A stretch of DNA of 64,000 nucleotides from Corynebacterium casei LMG S-19264 (lineage in GTDB: Bacteria > Actinomycetota > Actinomycetes > Mycobacteriales > Mycobacteriaceae), in NCBI RefSeq assembly GCF_000550785.1, contig NZ_CP004350.1:1468009-1532008 (forward strand). Reading direction: 5' to 3'. The position numbers and the translations under genes were made by a program. The notes beneath the pieces are model-generated. The model ran no database searches and was not told where the DNA came from. It was given only the letters and a program-made list of their open reading frames with translations. How positions within the stretch are numbered: the first letter of the stretch is position 1; each line of letters begins with the position of its first letter. This document shows, piece by piece, positions 56,989-64,000 of this stretch.

Positions 56989-58620
56989 ATGTCATCTGCA
57001 CTATTGAAGATTGACAATCTGGCTGTGAGCTACCAGACCCGCAGGGGAGACGTGGCGGCAGTCTCCGGCGTGAGCCTGGAGGTCCACCCGGGTGAAATCA
57101 CCGCGATTGTGGGCGAGTCCGGCTCCGGCAAGTCCACTTCTGCGATGGCAGCCATCGGTTTGCTGCCGCGCAACGCCAGCATTGATACCGGCGAGGTGCA
57201 CTTTAAAGGCCGCGACATCACGAATTTGTCGGGTGGCGAATGGCGCCAGCTGCGCGGCCAGCAGATCGCGCTGATCCCGCAGGACCCGAACAACTCGCTC
57301 AACCCAGTCAAGACCATTGGTGCCTCCGTTGAGGAAGCCATGGTGATCCACAACTACGGCAGTGCCGCCGAGCGCAAGAAGCGCGCCATTGAACTGCTTG
57401 GCACGGTCGGAATCGATGACCCGGAGCGGCGCTATGCGCAGTACCCGCACGAGCTATCGGGCGGCATGAAGCAGCGTGTGCTCATTGCGGCGGCTTTGTC
57501 CCTGGAGCCCGAGCTCATCATCGCGGATGAACCAACTTCTGCGCTGGATGTTACGGTCCAAAAGGTCATCCTGGACCTATTGGACCGCATGCGCGAAGAG
57601 CTTGGCCTGGGCATACTGTTTATTACCCACGACTTGGCGGTGGCCGGCGACCGTGCCGACCGCATTGTGGTCATGGAAAAAGGCCAGGTGCGTGAGGAGG
57701 GCTGGGCAGCGACGGTGCTGACAGACCCGCAGGATGACTACTCCAAGCGCTTGCTTGCCGATGCCCCCTCACTCGCCGCCCCCACCATCCGCCGCGAGGG
57801 CGCTGCGAAAGGCTCCGGCACTAGAGAATTTGCCACCGAGCCATTGGTCAAGGTGTCAGGGCTGACAAAGACCTACGGCGACTTTACGGCCGTCAATAAT
57901 GTCTCTTTCGAGGTCCGCCCCGGTTCCACCCACGCTTTGGTCGGTGAGTCCGGCTCCGGTAAAACCACAACCGGCCGCATGGTGTCACTGTTTGAGACCC
58001 CAACCTCCGGCAGCGTGACCGTAGGCGGTGTGGATATCCTGGGCGCCAAGGCATCCGAACGCAAGGAGCTGCGCAGCAACATCCAGCTGGTTTACCAAAA
58101 CCCGTATTCCTCTTTGGACCCGCGCATGCGCATTGGCGACATCATTGCGGAGCCGTACCGGAACTTCACAAAGGTATCGAAAAGCAAGGCTCAAGCCCGC
58201 GCCAAGCAATACCTGGAACTGGTAGCTCTGGATGCCGATATGTACTCCCGGCGCCCCCGCGAACTGTCCGGCGGCCAGCGCCAGCGTGTGGCCATTGCTA
58301 GGGCACTGATTGTGGAGCCGGAGCTGGTCATCCTCGACGAAGCTGTCTCCGCACTGGATGTCACCGTGCAGGCACAAATCATCCGGCTGCTGGACAAGCT
58401 GCAGAAAGACCTGAGTCTGACCTACATCTTCATTTCCCACGACCTAGCCGTGGTGCGCCAGATTTCTGACACCGTAAGCGTGCTCCGCCGCGGTGAACAG
58501 GTAGAGCACGGCGTGACTGAAGACGTCTTCCGCCACCCACAATCCGATTTCACCCGCGACCTGATCGGTGCCATTCCTGGCCAGCGTTACCGCGCCGGCG
58601 ACCTAAACTTGGGCCTGTAG
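56989..58620 (+). CDS. Oligopeptide-type ABC transporter ATPase with two fused NBDs
   Basis: The 543-residue protein fuses two complete nucleotide-binding domains (DppD/DppF-like). The first has GESGSGKSTSAM, LSGGMKQRVLIAAAL and LIIADEPTSALDV. The second has GESGSGKTTTGRM, LSGGQRQRVAIARAL and LVILDEAVSALDV. The second Walker B has Ala-Val in place of Pro-Thr after the Glu. The linker around residues 250–290 carries the C-terminal oligopeptide-family features. ATG 56989 is the true start; the frame is open further upstream inside the permease gene. Confidence 0.93.
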   Translation: MSSALLKIDNLAVSYQTRRGDVAAVSGVSLEVHPGEITAIVGESGSGKSTSAMAAIGLLPRNASIDTGEVHFKGRDITNLSGGEWRQLRGQQIALIPQDPNNSLNPVKTIGASVEEAMVIHNYGSAAERKKRAIELLGTVGIDDPERRYAQYPHELSGGMKQRVLIAAALSLEPELIIADEPTSALDVTVQKVILDLLDRMREELGLGILFITHDLAVAGDRADRIVVMEKGQVREEGWAATVLTDPQDDYSKRLLADAPSLAAPTIRREGAAKGSGTREFATEPLVKVSGLTKTYGDFTAVNNVSFEVRPGSTHALVGESGSGKTTTGRMVSLFETPTSGSVTVGGVDILGAKASERKELRSNIQLVYQNPYSSLDPRMRIGDIIAEPYRNFTKVSKSKAQARAKQYLELVALDADMYSRRPRELSGGQRQRVAIARALIVEPELVILDEAVSALDVTVQAQIIRLLDKLQKDLSLTYIFISHDLAVVRQISDTVSVLRRGEQVEHGVTEDVFRHPQSDFTRDLIGAIPGQRYRAGDLNLGL

Positions 58621-58632
58621 AAAGGGGACACC

Positions 58633-59862
58633 ATGACCGATATTATTAATGAACTTTCCGGAATCGACGCCGACTTCATCGCCTTGCGTGAGCGCCGCGC
58701 CGACGCCGTTGCCAATGCTCAGACCAGCTTCGAGGCCCTTTTAGAGCCAGAAAATCCTGGCGACTTCAGCTACGCGGAACGTTACACAGTGGCCGCTTTT
58801 GTCACGGGCATTTCCCAGTCGGGCGAGGCCGCAAAGTTCTACCTCGACCTTCTCGCCGATGAATCCGACGACGCCCTTGTCGCTGCCGTCCGCGAAGCCA
58901 TCGCGGCTGGCACCACGGCCGGTCCTTTCCACCAGGGCGAGTTCACTATCTTTGCCCCTGAATCTGACTTGGGTGCACGTCTCGCCGCAGCGCTAGACTT
59001 CGCGCATCTGTTGACATTTCACCCAAGGGACGCCGATACTTCCGCGGTAGGCCACCTGGATGCGGCGGGCTGGTCCTCCGACGACATCGTCTCCCTGGCA
59101 CAGTTGATCTCCTTCCTCGCATTTCAGCAGCGCGTGGTGCATGGACTTCGAGTTCTTGCCGGTTCCTCGGTGTCCACAGTCTCCACAGATAAGGAGCCTT
59201 CCAACGCGGCGGGCTCCATTGTCAAGACCGTTACAAATACTGGCTGGAAACCAGGGCAGAACACTCTGACGCCGGAGGTGGTCAAGCCAGGTAAGTTCGT
59301 CAACCATTCCCTCGGCTGGCAGCCTTGGGTGGCTCCCATGGAAAAGGCGGATTTCACCGAGGCTCACCTGGATTCGCTGATCAAGCCTGAGCGTATCGAT
59401 ATGCCTTACTTCCGCCTACTAGCCCGCGACCCAGCCGCGCTGAGGGCCCGTACGGTCACTGACCTTGACATCTTCTACAACACCGAGGGCGGTCTGGGCC
59501 GTGCCGAGCGCGAGCTGGCCGCAACGGTCGCCTCTCGCTACAACGGCTGCGAGTATTGCGCCTCCGTGCATCAGGCTCGTGCGAAGGAAGAAGGGGGCGA
59601 TGCCGATGCCATCCACCGCCTGCTTGATGAAGGTATTCAGGCCGACCTCGGATCCGCGCAGTGGTCAGCTATCCGCGACGCCGCGGTTGCGTTAACCAGC
59701 ACTCCCTTCGCCTTCAACGACACTCACGTGGCGAAATTGCGGGAGGTAGGCCTTGATGACCTCAGCATCATCGATGTCATCAATTCTTCGTCCTTCTTTA
59801 ACTGGGCTAACCGGCTGATGCTCACCCTCGGCGAGCCGGACGTCCCGAAGCGCTTCCGCTAG
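58633..59862 (+). CDS. CMD/AhpD-like double-domain protein
   Basis: The 409-residue protein has two carboxymuconolactone-decarboxylase-like parts. The N-terminal part (about 1–190) has no cysteine and seems degenerate. The C-terminal part (about 200–409) keeps the redox motif C306-x2-C309-x3-H313 in YCASVH context (NGCEYCASVH). From memory it looks like a fusion of the Avi_7170-type CMD and Avi_7169-type alkylhydroperoxidase proteins, which are usually separate genes in the same cassette. It ends the importer operon (AAAGGGG site 6 bases before the ATG). Hydroperoxide reduction is an inference; substrate unknown. Confidence 0.85.
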   Translation: MTDIINELSGIDADFIALRERRADAVANAQTSFEALLEPENPGDFSYAERYTVAAFVTGISQSGEAAKFYLDLLADESDDALVAAVREAIAAGTTAGPFHQGEFTIFAPESDLGARLAAALDFAHLLTFHPRDADTSAVGHLDAAGWSSDDIVSLAQLISFLAFQQRVVHGLRVLAGSSVSTVSTDKEPSNAAGSIVKTVTNTGWKPGQNTLTPEVVKPGKFVNHSLGWQPWVAPMEKADFTEAHLDSLIKPERIDMPYFRLLARDPAALRARTVTDLDIFYNTEGGLGRAERELAATVASRYNGCEYCASVHQARAKEEGGDADAIHRLLDEGIQADLGSAQWSAIRDAAVALTSTPFAFNDTHVAKLREVGLDDLSIIDVINSSSFFNWANRLMLTLGEPDVPKRFR

Positions 59863-59926
59863 ACGGCAAAACCACCACGGTCCCTAAGGCACGGTTGTGC
59901 CCGGGGGTCGGTTGGTTGACTTGTTT

Positions 59927-61654
59927 TTAGGCGGTTGTGAAGAGACTGGTCTGCTCTTCACTAGGTTCAGGCGGTGTGCTCGTTGCTCGACTAGCCGGCG
60001 GCGAACTCCCCGGCGGACCTCCAGGTGCTCCTCCCGGAGGAGGGGACTCGGCGTGTGCGCTACTAGCTGGATGTTCTGGCTCAGCAGGGTCCTGATGTTT
60101 GAGCTTGTGGTGCGCTGATTGTTGCGCGGCCGTTGAGTCATTGAATTTAAGGCCGTCAGTGCGCGGATATTGCGTTCCAGCCCGCCCGGTATCGGGGCAG
60201 CGGGCTGCATGGGCCATGTTGCGCCGGAAGTCCTGGGCGTCATTGTTATCCCCGTGGTGCCTTCTGCATCGTAGCGTCAGGTTCTTTAAGTCCGTGACGC
60301 CTTGGAAGCTCCAGGCGACGATATGGTGGACGTCGCAGTTCATTGCGGCGGTCTCACAGCCATCGTGGGAGCACACCATTTCGGAGGCAATTAGTGCAAT
60401 CTTTTGCGCCAGCGTAGCGGTGCGCTTGCTGCGTCCGAATGCCAGCGGCTGGAAGTCTGTGTCATCCATGATGCACAGGAAATCGCTGCCAGCAGCGCCC
60501 AAGCGGACCAAGTCCAGCGGGGTGAGGAAGATTCCGGTGTCGGTTGGCAGCAGTGTATTAGGGGAGAGGTTTTCCAATTCTTGGCGCGTTGCAGAGACCA
60601 CGATGCTGGACAGTCCAGAGTCAGGATGACGGCTGGTCATGAAGTTGGAGCACAGCTGGGTGAGCTGGTCCGCGCGGCGCTGAGTCAGGCTGCGGTTGTC
60701 TTCGAACCCTGTCTCTTCCTTATCGAAGCCGGGACGGGCCGCAGGGGACATGGCCTTCATGAGTATTGCGGCGGAGGTTGGGTCGAGCTTGCCGCGGAAA
60801 GACACCATGCCTTCGGCATCAGGCTTGGAGATGATGAACTCGCGCTTTTTCGTCAGCGCAGTGTGGTCTTTCTCGCCGTTGGGCATAACTGCGTTGGCGT
60901 TAGCCTTGCGGACTGCGGAACGCAGCCAGTTCTTCAGCTGGGTCTTTGATAGTTTCTTTGCCTTATCGATGGCTATGGCGCGCAGTTCGTGTGTTCCTGG
61001 CTGGGCGTAACGGTCGAGTTGCTTGAGCTCGTAATCAATCATGCTCAAGACATCGGCGGGAATGGAGCCGGTTCCAATCTTTTCGCGGTTGCGGGCCTTG
61101 GCGTCATTCTCTCGTTCGGCGCGCTCGTCGGCCTCACGCTGGCGTGCCTCGCGTTCTTCGCGTTCCTCACACGCTGCCTGTTCAGCTTGTTCTCGCGCAG
61201 CTTCATCCGCCGCATTATCAGCTGCTTCGTCAACAGCCTCATCAACAGCAGGCTCTTCCGGATCCTGCTGCGGCGTTGGCTCCGGACCTGGGTCGGGCTT
61301 AACATCCTCGCCGAAAATGGTCTGTGCATTGCGAAGACGGTCCATGGCGGTGCCATAAGAAAGCCCCAAGCGTTTGATGAGGTACTCGGTGGCGTGGGAG
61401 GAGGAGACCATGCGGCCTGCATCATCGCGCTCGGCAAGGAAGGCGAAGGCTGCGTCGATGAATGTCTTTTTGCCAAAAAGCTCTTCCAATTCCTCGAACT
61501 GGAGGTAGATGTCATGGAATTTCAAGGTGTCAACGGAGTGCATTGCTGCCTGCAGATTGATGAGTCCGATGCGAATGTGTTCGATGGAATCGCGAATGAT
61601 AGCGTTAGCGGAATGAGGGTCTTGAGTGCGGGATGTCGGGTTATATCCGGTCAT
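59927..61654 (-). CDS. DUF222/13E12-type HNH endonuclease-like protein
   Basis: The 575-residue protein has an N-terminal DUF222 region, then a long Glu/Arg/Ala-rich coiled-coil-like stretch (about residues 150–200), and a C-terminal HNH domain with CDVHHIVAW and CRRHHGDN-type zinc/catalytic segments. Such genes are abundant as paralogous families in actinobacteria, and their role is unclear. Strong AAAGGAGG ribosome site before ATG 61654. It is convergent with the CMD gene at 59862, with a small hairpin (59888–59901) but no clear terminator between. Confidence 0.88.
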   Translation of the reverse strand: MTGYNPTSRTQDPHSANAIIRDSIEHIRIGLINLQAAMHSVDTLKFHDIYLQFEELEELFGKKTFIDAAFAFLAERDDAGRMVSSSHATEYLIKRLGLSYGTAMDRLRNAQTIFGEDVKPDPGPEPTPQQDPEEPAVDEAVDEAADNAADEAAREQAEQAACEEREEREARQREADERAERENDAKARNREKIGTGSIPADVLSMIDYELKQLDRYAQPGTHELRAIAIDKAKKLSKTQLKNWLRSAVRKANANAVMPNGEKDHTALTKKREFIISKPDAEGMVSFRGKLDPTSAAILMKAMSPAARPGFDKEETGFEDNRSLTQRRADQLTQLCSNFMTSRHPDSGLSSIVVSATRQELENLSPNTLLPTDTGIFLTPLDLVRLGAAGSDFLCIMDDTDFQPLAFGRSKRTATLAQKIALIASEMVCSHDGCETAAMNCDVHHIVAWSFQGVTDLKNLTLRCRRHHGDNNDAQDFRRNMAHAARCPDTGRAGTQYPRTDGLKFNDSTAAQQSAHHKLKHQDPAEPEHPASSAHAESPPPGGAPGGPPGSSPPASRATSTPPEPSEEQTSLFTTA

Positions 61655-61841
61655 GATTTCTACCTCCTTTCGCAGTTGAGAGCGTCCCTTGTGGCTTGCT
61701 TTTGTTGAATTTCAGCCTAGCCAATCTGTTCGACAAATAAACCCCCTATTTTCGAAGCAATCGCTCCAAAACTGGATTACTTAAACCTTGAAATACACTC
61801 TTGCGAACTGGCGCAACGGCCCAGAAATGGGCATGAAAAAG

Positions 61842-61870
61842 AGGGCCCAAACCAGTCAGGTTTGAGCCCT
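61842..61870 (-). terminator. Terminator of the vWA-like membrane protein gene
   Basis: An approximately 11-bp stem (GGGCTCAAACC with GGTTTGGGCCC, one G·U pair) is followed on the minus strand by CTTTTT. Confidence 0.8.
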
Positions 61871-61895
61871 AGAAGTGCCCCATAACGGGGGTAAA

Positions 61896-62750
61896 TTAGG
61901 CGCCGGCGGCTGCCTTCAGAGCATCAGCGACGGCGGTGGAATCGTTGCCATCGACAGCTGTGAAGGAGGAAGCAACACCCTCAATTGCGCTATCTGGTTC
62001 ACCAGGTCCGACGTGCACGACTGAGAGCTCCACATTATTGCCAGCTGCCTGCCCGTAAGCCTGGGCGAAGGAAGCGTCATCCATGTCAGCGTCGGTTCCG
62101 GTGGTGACTAGCAGGACGCGTACTGGCGCATTGGTGTTCGCCGCCTGATCGGTTGCAGTATCGACCGCTGCCACGACTGCGGAGCGGGACTGCGGCGCAC
62201 CGCCAGTGCCGAAAGCGGTGATGGTGTTGGCGGCATCCTCGCCGCTGCCAAAGCCCAGGTTGTCGCGGAAGCCCACGGTCACACCAGGGTTAAGCGGCGA
62301 CGAGTAGTTCCACAGGGCGACGGATTGGCCATCGGCAGCTAGGGCCCGCGCGGTGTTGGCAAGAGCGCCGGTAACAGGCTCAAATTGCCCGGCTAGGCCG
62401 TCGGAAGTATCCAGCAGGATCAGAGTGTCAGAAGCGGTGGCGGAAGGCGCAGCGGGCGCTTCAGACGGAGTCTCAGTCTCGGAAGTCTCAGGCGCCTCGG
62501 ACGTTGCCTCAGCCTCGTTCTCTTCGGAAGTGACTTCCTCATAGGTGCGCTCTGTGGCGGCGTCGTCTTCTTGAGTCTCCGCGGGTGCCTCAGAAGTAAT
62601 GGCGGAATCAGCAGCGTTATCGACGTCGTCGCCGCCGCGGCTGAGAAGGAAGATGATAAGCGCAATTATGGCGACTACCACGGCAATGGCCACAGCAATG
62701 ACCCAGCCTGCGACCTTGTAATTGTCTTTTCCGTTTGAGTGCCGAGCCAT
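61896..62750 (-). CDS. Membrane-anchored vWA-like protein
   Basis: The 284-residue protein has a cytoplasmic start, one membrane segment (about residues 14–37), an acidic Ser/Thr/Glu-rich linker (about 40–108), and a C-terminal domain resembling a von Willebrand factor A fold. A degenerate MIDAS-like ILLDTSDG is visible, as are strands ending in VRVLLVTTGTDADMDD and ELSVVHVG. Metal binding is doubtful because the DxSxS motif is not perfect. The linker may span the cell wall. It is 35 bases downstream of the glycosylase-family gene on the same strand. Confidence 0.75.
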   Translation of the reverse strand: MARHSNGKDNYKVAGWVIAVAIAVVVAIIALIIFLLSRGGDDVDNAADSAITSEAPAETQEDDAATERTYEEVTSEENEAEATSEAPETSETETPSEAPAAPSATASDTLILLDTSDGLAGQFEPVTGALANTARALAADGQSVALWNYSSPLNPGVTVGFRDNLGFGSGEDAANTITAFGTGGAPQSRSAVVAAVDTATDQAANTNAPVRVLLVTTGTDADMDDASFAQAYGQAAGNNVELSVVHVGPGEPDSAIEGVASSFTAVDGNDSTAVADALKAAAGA

Positions 62751-62785
62751 TCTGCAGTGCCTTTCATTTCCTACGCCACAGTATT

Positions 62786-63646
62786 TCAGGAGTTCAGATT
62801 AGCGCGTTTAGCTTCCTCAATGAGTACGACAAGCCGACTGCGCAGTGGCTTTGCGCGCGCGGCCAAGTTTCGTTGCCGGCGCACATACTCTGCCTTGCCA
62901 TCCGGCGTCTCGATGGCCACCACGGAAAACCCTAGCTTACGACAGTCATAGGGGCTAGCCTCCATGTCTAAAATACGAGCGTCGACGGCTAGTTCGAGGG
63001 TGTTGAGGAAGAGCTCACCGGGCACCAGCGGCCCCATTTTCCAGGCCCATTTGTACAGGTCCATCGTCGCATGTACGCAACCGGCCTGTTCAGTATGGAC
63101 TTGGTCTTTGCGCTCCAGCACAGTCAGGTTCAAAGGACGCGCAGGGGGAGTAAAGAACCGGAAGGCATCATAGTGTGAGCAGCGGATACGGTGGGTTTCC
63201 ACGACTTCATCGGTGCCAGTTTGTCCGAGTCTGAGCGGCAAGTCATGGCGGGATTCTTCAGATTTATACAGCATCGCCCACTCGTGCAGCCCGAAACATT
63301 CAAAGCGCGAAGGGTTGGCTTCAGAGTTAATCAGCAACCGTTGGATATGCTCCATCGATTCACCGCGCCGTGCCCAAAAGGCAGAGAGGTCAAGGGCAAC
63401 AACGTCGCCGTCGGTTGCATAGTCGCGCCAGGTCGTGTGGGGTGCGGAGGGAGCGTCGGCAAGCGAAGTGCCCACCCCGGGGTGCCACTGCCGCAGGTGC
63501 TTGGGCCGGACCGGGTAGTAGTTGAATAAAAAATCGAAGATGGGATGCTTCGTGCCGGGGTGCCGGTAGGTGGCCAGCAACTCATCCGCGCGGGTTTCGT
63601 GCGCAGCCATTCGCGCACGCCATTCGGAAGGGTCGAGGACATCCAT
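62786..63646 (-). CDS. Putative 3-methyladenine DNA glycosylase-family protein
   Basis: The 286-residue protein has segments (PSEWRARMAAHETRADEL, KHPIFDFLFNYYPVRPKHL and QWHPGVG) that match an actinobacterial family usually annotated as 3-methyladenine DNA glycosylase. No helix-hairpin-helix or catalytic Asp typical of AlkA/Tag was identified, so that label is by family memory only. It ends 36 bases upstream of the vWA-like gene and starts 2 bases after the helicase-like stop codon, so the three may be one operon. Confidence 0.6.
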   Translation of the reverse strand: MDVLDPSEWRARMAAHETRADELLATYRHPGTKHPIFDFLFNYYPVRPKHLRQWHPGVGTSLADAPSAPHTTWRDYATDGDVVALDLSAFWARRGESMEHIQRLLINSEANPSRFECFGLHEWAMLYKSEESRHDLPLRLGQTGTDEVVETHRIRCSHYDAFRFFTPPARPLNLTVLERKDQVHTEQAGCVHATMDLYKWAWKMGPLVPGELFLNTLELAVDARILDMEASPYDCRKLGFSVVAIETPDGKAEYVRRQRNLAARAKPLRSRLVVLIEEAKRANLNS

Positions 63647-63648
63647 TT

Positions 63649-64000
63649 CTACCAGCTGCGTCGCCTCGAGTTGTTACTGCGGGAAGGCTTATTGCTTGAC
63701 GATGCCCCTCCGCCCGCCTTCGAGCCCTTTCCTCGCGGGGTATTGCCGCGCTTGCCGGAGAGTGTTGCACCGCCGCGGGAAGAACCGCCACGCGAAGCGC
63801 CGCCTCGGCCTCCGCCGCTGCGGGGTTTTGCAGCCTTGGGCTTGGAAGACTTCTTCTGCTGTTGCTGGCCTGGCTCCGGCAGTGCCACGCCGGTGGGAGC
63901 CTGCGCGCCCGTAATCGCGGCGAGGGTGCGGTTGTGGGCTGGGCTGGCGTCATTGGTCAGATCGATGCTTTGGGCATCCACGCCGGCCTTGGCGATGAGC
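63649..64000 (-). CDS. C-terminal tail of a probable DEAD-box helicase (cut by window end)
   Basis: The fragment of 116 residues reads LIAKAGVDAQSIDLTNDASP, then a low-complexity tail rich in Lys, Ser, Gly and Arg (KSSKPKAAKPRSGGGRGG with repeated SRGG/GKRG units). This fits the end of an RNA helicase with a basic RNA-binding tail. The catalytic domains lie beyond position 64000 and cannot be checked. The stop codon at 63649 is 2 bases before the next gene, so they are probably co-transcribed. Confidence 0.55.
   Translation of the reverse strand, partial: LIAKAGVDAQSIDLTNDASPAHNRTLAAITGAQAPTGVALPEPGQQQQKKSSKPKAAKPRSGGGRGGASRGGSSRGGATLSGKRGNTPRGKGSKAGGGASSSNKPSRSNNSRRRSW

Noticed and set aside
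59927..61654. Mobile element or homing endonuclease at the DUF222/HNH gene
   Set aside because: No terminal repeats, transposase or interrupted gene; DUF222/HNH genes are common chromosomal paralogues in actinobacteria.
1..64000. CRISPR array, rRNA operon, insertion sequence or prophage
   Set aside because: No regularly spaced repeats, transposase, integrase or phage structural gene seen on either strand.

Overview
The window is chromosomal DNA of a Corynebacterium. The gene order hisS … aspS … rarA–alaS–ruvX–mltG–aroE–(prepilin peptidase)–aroC–aroK–aroB–aroQ–pepQ–efp–nusB, and the later run secA2–odhI–ftsR–DUF151–merR, are both typical of the genus. The OdhI protein, with its TT phospho-site and FHA domain, is close to diagnostic. 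Base composition is moderately GC-rich. Several genes start at GTG. Strong stem-loop terminators separate most transcription units. The species cannot be named from the sequence alone.

Layout. 0–11 kb: a YetF-like membrane protein, a tandem pair of small secreted paralogues, a membrane-anchored cyclophilin, thiol peroxidase, a metallo-hydrolase and hisS; then on the minus strand sdaA, an FMN reductase/luciferase-like monooxygenase pair, a CBS protein with a HEPN-like N-terminal part, and a zinc metallopeptidase. 11–28.6 kb: housekeeping genes for aminoacyl-tRNA synthesis, recombination, peptidoglycan processing, most of the shikimate pathway, EF-P and NusB. 28.6–38 kb: PPK2, two YbjN-like genes, a methyltransferase, a two-gene ABC exporter with complementary NBD defects, a secreted esterase-like lipoprotein, and a serine transporter translationally coupled to a solitary DNA methyltransferase. 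38–40.6 kb: a small accessory patch next to tRNA-Pro(GGG), with an MT0933-like antitoxin-family gene standing alone and two related exported-protein genes, one apparently frameshifted in its signal peptide. 40.6–47.8 kb: a YchJ-like protein, an alpha/beta-hydrolase–OsmC fusion, secA2, odhI, ftsR, a DUF151 gene and a second MerR gene. 47.8–60 kb: an unrecognised 1110-residue protein, then a divergent cluster made of an FAD/NAD(P)-binding protein, a complete oligopeptide-type ABC importer and a CMD/AhpD-like double-domain protein. 60–64 kb: a DUF222/HNH endonuclease, a vWA-like membrane protein, a putative 3-methyladenine glycosylase-family protein, and the C-terminal tail of a probable DEAD-box helicase cut by the window end.

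How genes work together. aroE, aroC, aroK, aroB and aroQ carry most of the route from 3-dehydroquinate formation to chorismate. OdhI links Ser/Thr kinase signalling to 2-oxoglutarate dehydrogenase. sdaA (serine deaminase) and the SdaC-type transporter are both present but 30 kb apart. The least explained parts are the peptide-importer/flavoprotein/CMD cluster, the 1110-residue protein, the asymmetric ABC exporter, the HEPN–CBS protein and a structured leader upstream of alaS. No CRISPR array, insertion sequence, prophage or rRNA was seen.
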